Position numbers and translations under genes: made by a program
From: Lyophyllum atratum
Lineage: Eukaryota > Basidiomycota > Agaricomycetes > Agaricales > Lyophyllaceae
Reading direction: 5' to 3'
Length of the DNA stretch: 64,000 nucleotides
Assembly: GCA_014905825.1 (NCBI GenBank)
Contig: JACGCN010000008.1
Location: forward strand, 1 to 64,000
Shown here: positions 56,423 to 64,000 of the stretch, one piece after another
How the letters are laid out: each line of letters begins with the position of its first letter
Position numbering within the stretch: position 1 is the stretch's first letter
Notes under the pieces: generated by a model
What the model saw: the letters and a program-made list of their open reading frames with translations, nothing else
What the model was told of the DNA's origin: nothing
Databases searched by the model: none

Positions 56423-58029
56423 ATGCTGAGGTTAGCCCTTTCAACACGCTGGAAGACACGCATGTCCATGCTGACCTGTCCTGCACATCATAAGGCTCAG
56501 GTCCAACAAGGTGAACGTAACCTTGATTCTCTCCTACAAACCCCAGCGGAATATGTGGATATCTACGAACAACGGGTAGCATGGTGGGACTCGGATAACT
56601 TGAAGTCTTGGTTCTCTGGAAGGGGTTATACACTATACACCTGGATTTATTATGAGGGTTGCTCGACCGGTTATACACGCCCTCCCCATGCTGAACCAAG
56701 GGAGGAGGCGTTTCCATACGCACATCAAGGTGGCAAGGATCTTGGCGGATGGAGTGACACGCCACCTCTGGCTGCGTATGCTGGGGGCAGGGTGAAAACG
56801 GATAACATGAAATGAAGAAAAATATACTCATCCGCGCTCTAGGTCGTCGTGGTTTGCGCTCAAGACTCTCAAGGTCGACATGTTGCTATAAAGGCAATGA
56901 AAGATGGTACGGAGGAGTATCGAGTCCTCCGGTACCTCCATGAGCAAGGCGTGTCGACCTCGATGGACGACTTCGAGTGTGTGATACCTATACTCGACCT
57001 CCTACCATACAAGGGCTATTGGTTTGCTGTCATGCCTAGGTTTGTCTTTACACTGCGCTCCTTGAGCTATTCAAGAGTTGTCGCGTTAATAAGTTCATCA
57101 GGTGGGGTGATGGTCCTGATCGCCCAATTGCTCAAAGCACGAGGGAAATCCTGCGGTTTATCCATTGTCTACTAAAGGTGGGTTTGTTTTGGACTAACAC
57201 CGCGTTTCATTCTGAAGGTTTTCAGGGATTGCGTTTTCTACATAAGCACAGAATCGTACATATGGTAGGTTTCATTCATGGGTCCATCTAAGCAAGACTA
57301 AAAACTGTCCTAGGACATCAAACTGGGAAACATACTTGTTAATCATTTTGGCCGACAAAGCGATGACCATACGAATATGCTTCGCCAAAGCTTAAGATCT
57401 CAAAATCGTTTAACCTACGCCTTGTTCGATTTTGATTGTTCGACGATGTTTCCGCAGTCTTACACGCCTGAGGAATGCCGTTTGCCCTACCAAAGATCAT
57501 GGAGGACACTGTACTTCCAAGTTCCTTCGGATACTTCGCATGGCGAACCAGACTTCGATCCCTTCGCGTTTGATGTCGGTATGTTGGGTGTGATGTTCTG
57601 TCATCGGTACCAGGTAAGTTTTCTCCACACTTTTCCTCGATTTTATTTCTATTGACACCGATGACCATCTAGCATCTTACACCCAAGGTTCCAATGTTGG
57701 CACCCCTGTTTGACAGGATGATAACTCGTAACATACCTCAGCGCTTTACCGCTGCTGAAGCCCTTCTGTTCTTTGAAGAGCAGGTCTATCCTCAGACAAC
57801 TGAAAGCCAGCTTGAAGAGGATCCAGTGACACTGAGGGATAGTAACTTCCTACCGTTCGACTTCTATGACCGATGGGGAGGCCTCGATCCATCTTTTGTG
57901 GAAAAATGGGCAGCGTTTCGGGAGCCCCCTGTCCCGTGGAGGATCCGAGTCTTGCGCTTCATCTGCTACCGCCTCTGGGGCTACCGCGTGGTCGCCTGCA
58001 TCCGGCGAATTTGTCGAGTCTTTAGTTGA
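56423..58029 (+). CDS. Atypical protein kinase-like protein, copy D
   Basis: Nearly identical to copy C. The frame opens at the ATG at 56423 and enters family sequence at GERNLDSLLQTPAEYVDIYE; the true first exon may differ from copy C because the upstream sequence diverges. Kinase elements: CAQDSQGRHVAIKAMKDG, GYWFAVMPR, RFLHKHRIVHM spliced to DIKLGNILVNHFG, ALFDFDCSTMFPQ, DPFAFDVGMLGVMFCHRYQ, DRWGGLDPSFVEKWAAFREP, ending RICRVFS with the TGA at 58027-58029. No frame breaks. Tail to tail with SET gene 2. VAIK Lys and catalytic Asp are kept, DFG is DFD. Confidence 0.75.
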
Positions 58030-58200
58030 TTTCCTCTATAGGGAGAGCAAATATCAGCCCATTCAACGTTTGGGTAAGGCTCTGTAATATGTACGCGTCG
58101 TTGGTATATCCGTTCGTCAATATAAATCCAGCATTAGCGAAAGCGCCCAGCAACTTGGCAAATAGCAGAAAAACACTTTTCAATGCTCGAGACGACTTAC
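58022..58200 (-). other. Repeated minus-strand coding-like segment after kinase D, with stop
   Basis: Reads ALKSVFLLFAKLLGAFANAG, FILTNGYTND, LQSLTQTLNGLIFALPIEEI, N, then TAA (58022-58024), overlapping the kinase D stop region by 8 bp. Hydrophobic; resembles the last helices of a membrane protein. Three copies, each after a kinase gene. Confidence 0.35.
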
Positions 58201-58611
58201 GCGCCAGCTTCTGAGTCCAAGCCGGTAGACCGTAGACAATTCGATAATCTGATCCCTGGGAAGTCCATCACTTCATCCGTATCCATATAGACCGCTTTAG
58301 GTTTGACATGGAGGTTTTTAGGTCACTTCAGGTACGCCTATACATGGCTTATTGTGGGCGATCTTGCTGCCGTCTGCCAAAGTCTCACTTCGAGCCTGCC
58401 CAGCTGTGTAGGGTATGGATTCGGAATTGCACGCTATGTCTGACAACTTCACAGCTGCTGCTGTAACCTCCTAGCAGAGCCAAACTCATGCAACGGAAGC
58501 TTCCGCAGATCAAAAAGGGTTCCGTGCGAGTCACGTTAAGCAAATAACCCAAGTCAGGCAAGGTCACACCGGCAAAAAAAGATCAAGGAACCCATAATGC
58601 ACACACTGTGT
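58201..58611. other. Spacer between kinase D and SET gene 2
   Basis: Convergent 3' flanks of the two genes. No feature seen. Confidence 0.4.
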
Positions 58612-61487
58612 TTAATCACTGTACGTCTCGTCCGACGAATGCTGATCAAGAGCATACACCACCTGCTCCAGGCTCGGGGTGGGGCCCTTCGGAGCTCCTT
58701 CCCCCTCTGGTGCTGCATCGCCATCGCGTTGAAAGAACGAGTCACCGTAGTTTAGGAGGAGCTCGGTTCCGGGTGACATGGCGCTCACTGGATGAAACCG
58801 AGTTGGAGAGGGGTTGATAATCAGTTGTGGGTCCATGCCGAGAAGATCAAGGGACAGAGGGAGGAATGGGGAAAGAAGGGGACAAGAACTTACGAGTGAA
58901 GAGCCCGATGCGGTGTTCGCCGTTTACCAATCGCACTGCGGATCTGTGAGTCACGAAGACGAGGAAGGGGTGTGAGAGAGAGAGGGCACATACCACCGGC
59001 GTGGCAGTTAGCGTTTTTGGGGTCGTGGTTGATGAAGCGCGACTCGTTCCCGGCTTTGGAGCTGTCGATCGATATCATGGGATTGAGTTGGAAAAGATAA
59101 CTCCGCCCACGATGCGTGGACACAAAGCTGAGGAGAAGAGATTGTGGATGGGTGTTTTGGGGGCGGATGGAGGGGCGGATGTGGTACTCACTCCCGGCAG
59201 ATTGAGGTGACCTCGTATACGAGCTCACCGGTGTATTCTATACGGAAAGGCGTCAAATCAGACCAAGCGATTTAGGAGGAGGAGGAGGATTTGCATCACG
59301 GACCGATGACGAATTCCTCTTCTTTCGCTTCCTCGGCAATATACAGCCCCAACCCCCATGCGCTCTGTCGGACCTCTGTGCGCTTTTGAGTGGGCGCACC
59401 ACACAAGGTCAGCAGACGTGCTGTGCTTCTGACAGGGAAGTGACTCATACCTTGGGTATACCACGTTGTATACAAGCATTCTTGCATATATCCGACGACG
59501 CGTCTAAGTGATGATGAAAGTTTTTTTTAGTTGGGCGCCTGGTATGGAAGATCACAAGCCCACCTCTGAGATACGAAGGAAGACACAAGGTGAGGCGCTC
59601 TAGTCGGAAATTCACTTGGGAGAAAGGAGTGAATACGGACCTGGCTTCGCATTTGATGCAGAGTTCGGGATCGCACTCCCGATGCGCGCGATAGCATGGG
59701 CACCGCGAGGTTTTGCATGTGATATGCTGCCTACCTTGCTGCTTAGACTTCGCGCATTGGCATCCCCGCCACCGGCGGAGGCCTGCATGGAGTAAGTAGC
59801 CGCTCATCGTGAAGGATAGAAATGCGACTCATAATCACATTTTCGGTCACACCGGCAGCTCCGCTCACAGTGCGCGTCGTTAGCGAAGCAGGGGCAGTTG
59901 TTATCACAGGGACCTGGATGTGAGCAGGGCCAGTTTCTGGGAAGGCATGTTAGAGACGGCGGGCGAATGAGGGATCTATGGGGTTCTTACGGTGTAAACG
60001 ATGCGGCGTCGTGGTCTGGGGATTTGCGGCGCGTGAGGAGCAACGCGTTTTCCATAATGTGGAGATGTGTACCTTGAAACTGGTGCGCAAGCGGCCTGGC
60101 AGGACGACTTTTAGTTACCTTGTCGTTAACCTTCGTGAAGATGGAGTCTGGGAAAAGGCGTCCACGGTGTTTGAATACCTTTCATGAGGGTATTGATTTG
60201 TAGGAGATAAGATAATTAGAAGAGAATGCTTGCCTCTTGGCATGGCTTGCGGCAGATAGTCGCTAGATCGCATGGTAGCAAGTCTGGCGAGAACGAGAGG
60301 ATGGTGGTTAAAGTCTCGACGTCTTCAGCGCTCCAAAATGTGCCCTACATCGTTGTGAGTAAGAAATCAGAATTCAAAACGTGAGATTGATCACCATAGC
60401 TGGAGCTTTCCCGAGTAGGAAACACTGTGCCCCACACGGTGAATTTACAGAGTCAGCGAGAGCATTCGTAGATATGGTGGGCGGGATGGCCTCAGGCAAA
60501 GGCATATCTCCCACTTGCGAGCATTTAGCTCGATTTAACGTGGATGAGGCAAAGACTTACAGTGTACTGTGCAGTAACCGATTACGCAGTTCGCATTGTT
60601 GCAGAAGTCGTTCACGAGGTTGGACAATGTCTTGGAAGGGCCCGCGTTGGCGTGGGATGGCATATAGGGTAGAGGAGACGATATTTCAGGCCATTCCGGA
60701 AAGTCGCTATGGACAGGAAGATTAGTTACCCTTGGGAAGACGATGGAATATATATACCGGCGGCGACTGGCGGGAACGATGTTTGAAAGGACGGGTTGAG
60801 GTAGGACCCCCGTTTCGTCGATATCTTGCAGTGATAATTTATGGTTATCATGAAGTGTGTGCACCGTCTGCTTCAAAATGACTTGCACTCAAAATTCCAA
60901 GCGATTGCGTGAGTCAGAGGTTCGTTGAATGGGAATACTAAAAGGGTCAACTTACAGTCAGGATTGCGGTTCTGCACCTGCCAGTCGAAGTATTTGTAGT
61001 CTCCCGCATGGAGGAGGAAATTAAATTTTGGATCGTCGATGAGGGGTATAAATGGCATGTATTCAGAATCATCCCCGACGTTGATATTCCGGTTCGTGGG
61101 CGTACATGCTTCGTAGGCGGCGCACGATTCTATATGACGTGTGATATCCACAACTTTTGCTGAGACGGTCGTGGTCCGGGGTTCCCTGCCGCCATGGGTG
61201 TAATCCATGATGGTGAAACTTTCACTGTCGGTGTCAGAAGACTGGCTGTCCTCGAGTGATAAAAAGGATACAGGGAGGGAAACAGAGCTACGAAGTCTAG
61301 ATATAGATTGTTCTGTCTGAGGTATTTCTTGAGGAAGAGACCGAGCCAAGGAGTGCAAGGTTCGTAGACAGTGATCCTGTTCCCAGACATAGAAGTCGTC
61401 CCAAGTCCTTTGGTAGACTGTTTTGACCAGATCAGCATTAGTGGAGGCTTGCAGGGAGGTCGCCGAAGCCATATCATCGAGGATCAT
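58612..61487 (-). CDS. EZH2/E(z)-like histone H3 lysine methyltransferase, paralog 2 (intact)
   Basis: Predicted PRC2-type H3K27 methyltransferase. The ATG at 61487 starts MILDDMASATSLQASTNAD. N-terminal E(z) blocks are WDDFYVWEQDHCLRTLH, YEACTPTNRNINVGDDSEYM, KYFDWQVQNRNPDC, NDFCNNANCVIGYCTVHC and the SANT-like FWSAEDVETLTTILSFSP with CDLATICRKPCQE. The CXC domain is complete: CSHPGPCDNNCPCFANDAHC, ERSCRCDRKC spliced to LRRWRGCQCAKSKQQGR and CPCYRAHRECDPELCIKCEA. SET domain: KNACIQRGIPK spliced to RTEVRQSAWGLGLYIAEEAK, EYTGELVYEV, YLFQLNPMISIDSSKAGNES, RFINHDPKNANC, VNGEHRIGLFT and PGTELLLNYGDSFF. The NH motif, NC and YG catalytic-site residues are kept. It ends SSDETYSD at 58612. About twelve exons. 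The decayed fragments at 49.9 and 54.5 kb derive from this gene type. Confidence 0.85.
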
Positions 61488-61675
61488 AGACTATGATGTG
61501 GCGGGTCCCAGCTTCAGTATTAATGTTCACCGAGGGTCAGTTTATGCTTGAACACACCTCGGATATTTTTGGCGGATCGGGCCCGTGGCTTACGTAATTT
61601 AAGCCAACCATTTTTTGTTTTGGACGTTTGTGACTTGCTAATCAAGGTCATTTACCCGACTTTCTTTACTCCATC

Positions 61676-64000
61676 ATGGCTGGTAGACCTGATCTCTCTG
61701 GCTACAACTACGGGGCCATCTCGTCGCTGGTCCTGACGGCGGACAGGTCAGCGTTACCTCGAAGAGACAAGGAGCCAGATGGCGCCCCAACCTCGCTTGC
61801 TGGCCGAATCGACCCCCGCGAAATGGGCTCGCGGGTCATTCGCCAGGCTCCAAAAGATCTCGACAAGAAGAAAAAGAAGGTTACAGACCGCCACGACGCC
61901 TCTGAGAAGCAAGCAGCGAAGCGGAAAGCTGAGCTTGGCTTTGGGTATACCGATATCATCGAGGCGACCCAGGACGTAGAGGGCCTCACATACCGACCAC
62001 GCACCGCTGAAACACGCGAAGTTTACGAACTCATCCTTTCTTCTGTCCACACTGCACTTGGCGACCAGGCCCAGGACATTGTGCGCAGCGCTGCCGACAC
62101 CGTGTTGGAGACGCTCAAGAACGAGAATATGAAGGACTTCGACAAAAAGAAAGAAATCGAGGAGGTTCTTGGGAACGTGTCGAACGAGCATTTCTCTCAG
62201 CTTGTTAGTCTGGCGAAGAAGATCACAGATTATGGTGCTGAGGATGAGACGATGGTGGATCCCGACATGGAGCGGAAGGATGCTGAAATTGATGACGAGG
62301 TCGGTGTTGCCGTCGTCTTTGACGAAGAGGAGCAGGAAGAGGAGGATGAGGAAGGGTTTGAGATCAGGGAGGAGTCGGAGGATGAAGAGGAAGAAAAGGA
62401 GGCGCCAGAGGGACCAGGAGAAGAGGCAGAGGAGAGTGATGATGAGATGGTGATAGGTGGCGACTCATCCCAAGTCAGAGCTGCGAAAACGGACCAAGAC
62501 ATCGTCTCTCCTCATTTTATCGACGGCTTCTGGGTCCAACGGCAGATCTCAGAAATTTACCCTGACCCCGTCACTGCCGCCGACAAAGCTGCCTCCGTTC
62601 TATCCATTCTCGGGTCGGAATCAAGTCTGCGCGACGTCGAGAACCAGCTTATGGAGCTCTTTGAGTACCAAAGCTTCCATATCATCACCAAGTTCCTCAA
62701 GAACCGCGATGTCATCGTCTGGTGTACCAAGCTCATGCGCAGCGACGCCGACGAGCGTGTCAATGTCGAGGTTGCTATGCGGGAGAAGGGTGTTGGCTGG
62801 ATTCTGCGGGAGCTCGCTGGGGACCGCCAGGCCAAGGCTCGCGACGATGCCATGGACGTTGACCAAAAGCCCGAGGTTCCTAAGACCGCCACCCTCGCGC
62901 CGGGCTCGACTGTCCAGCCCAAACGCACGGTCGACCTTGAGAGCATGGCGTTCAGCCAGGGCGGCCATCTCATGTCGAACAAGAAATGCAAACTCCCCGA
63001 CGGTTCTTTCAAACGCGCGAAGAAGGGTTACGAGGAGATTCATGTCCCCGCGCCGAAGCAGAAGCCGCCTGTGGAAGGCGAACTCGTTCCTATAACGGAC
63101 ATGCCTGCCTGGTCACGAGCTGCTTTCACTGTGCCTAAGCTTAATCGGATCCAGAGCAAGCTATACCCCGTTGCTTTTGGGACTGACGAACCTATCCTTC
63201 TATGTGCTCCTACTGGTGCTGGAAAGGTACGCTTGACACTCAAACCCAATATTTATCCTGCTGACGTCCCGATCCTAGACAAACGTTGCCATGCTTACGA
63301 TACTGAATGAGCTCGGGAAGCACCGCGACGAAGAGACCGGCAACTTCGATCTGGATGCGTTCAAGGTTGTCTACGTCGCGCCCATGAAGGCTCTCGTTCA
63401 GGAGATGGTCGGCAACTTTACCGCCCGCCTCAAAGTCTTCGGAATCAAGGTCGGCGAATTGACCGGAGACTCTCAGATGACGAAGCAGCAGATCGCGGAG
63501 ACCCAGATCATCGTCACGACCCCCGAGAAATGGGATGTCATCACACGCAAGAGCACGGACACCAGCTACACGAACCTCGTACGCCTCCTCATCATCGACG
63601 AAATCCATCTACTCCATGACGAGCGTGGACCAGTCCTAGAGAGCGTTGTCGCCCGTACTATCAGGCGGATGGAACAGACTTCCGAGTATGTCCGTCTTGT
63701 CGGTCTTTCCGCGACCCTGCCGAATTACCAGGACGTTGCGACCTTCCTCCGTGTCGACGAGTCGAAGGGGCTGTTCTACTTCGATGCATCGTACAGGCCC
63801 TGTGGACTTCAACAACAGTTCATCGGTGTCACCGAGAAGAAAGCGATCAAGCGGTACCAGATCACCAACGAGGTATGCTACGAGAAGGTTCTCGACCAGG
63901 CGGGGAAAAACCAAACGCTCGTCTTCGTACACTCGCGGAAGGAGACGGCCAAGACAGCGAGGTTCCTACGCGATATGGCCATCGAAAAAGAGACGATCAC
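61676..64000 (+). CDS. BRR2: Pre-mRNA-splicing helicase BRR2 (U5 snRNP 200-kDa), 5' part
   Basis: Ski2-like RNA helicase of the U5 snRNP that unwinds U4/U6 during spliceosome activation. The ATG at 61676 starts [20 protein letters not shown] and continues DREALPRR-type sequence and [20 protein letters not shown], typical of BRR2 N-termini, then an acidic linker (residues about 215-255) and [20 protein letters not shown]. Exon 1 ends at 63226 in motif I, CAPTGAGK, joined across a 52-bp intron (63227-63278) to [15 protein letters not shown]. Then [16 protein letters not shown] (Ia), [33 protein letters not shown] (motif II, DEIH) and [17 protein letters not shown] (III). The gene runs off the right edge; about 758 of the expected 2,100-2,200 residues are present. 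No lesions. Confidence 0.95.

Overview
The window reads as nuclear DNA of a filamentous basidiomycete, most likely an Agaricomycete. The evidence is genes split by many 45-70 bp GT-AG introns and single-copy eukaryotic housekeeping genes (ATG18-type PROPPIN, EXO70, NF-YB/HAP3, ADE2, RSA3, BRR2). Families typical of mushroom-forming fungi are mixed in: fungalysin M36 proteases, an aryl-alcohol-oxidase-like GMC flavoenzyme, FunK1 kinases, a 7-cysteine metallothionein and E(z)/EZH2-like SET proteins. No assignment below was confirmed by a database search; all come from motifs and manual splicing.

Layout. 1-1389: 3' part of an ATG18-like gene with several apparent single-base frame breaks. 1664-4558: EZH2-like SET gene 1 (+). 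5071-6315: fungal multi-pass membrane protein (-). 7854-10564: fungalysin 1 (-). 11712-14087: exocyst EXO70 (-). 15276-16576: CK1-like kinase (-). 17291-19703: fungalysin 2 (+). 20.4-30.8 kb: duplicated FunK1 kinase copies (-), two of them followed by the same internal fragment of a fungalysin gene (+), with a 180-aa ORF and the NF-YB gene in between. 31.1-31.5 kb: small two-exon gene. 32.7-35.5 kb: divergent ADE2 (-) and RSA3 (+). 36.8-39.0 kb: GMC oxidoreductase (-). 40.9-42.2 kb: a low-complexity 432-aa protein (+). 43.0-43.2 kb: metallothionein (-). 43.5-47.5 kb: repeat-rich, gene-poor stretch with a Ty1/copia RNase H remnant. 47.8-61.5 kb: an array mixing four copies of an atypical protein kinase gene with three copies of an EZH2-like SET gene (one complete, two decayed). 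61676-end: 5' third of the spliceosomal helicase BRR2 (+).

Broad picture. Conserved housekeeping genes frame two regions of local duplication and decay. In the first (20-31 kb) a unit made of a FunK1 kinase and a piece of fungalysin has been copied; at least one lesion, an internal FunK1 deletion, was shared before copying. In the second (48-61 kb) kinase genes and EZH2-like genes lie tail to tail (kinase +, SET -). Kinases A, C and D keep open frames. Only the last SET copy is intact, and the others are 3' remnants with frameshifts. Together with SET gene 1 at the left edge, the window holds two full-length EZH2-like genes, one of which has lost the histidine of the catalytic NH motif.
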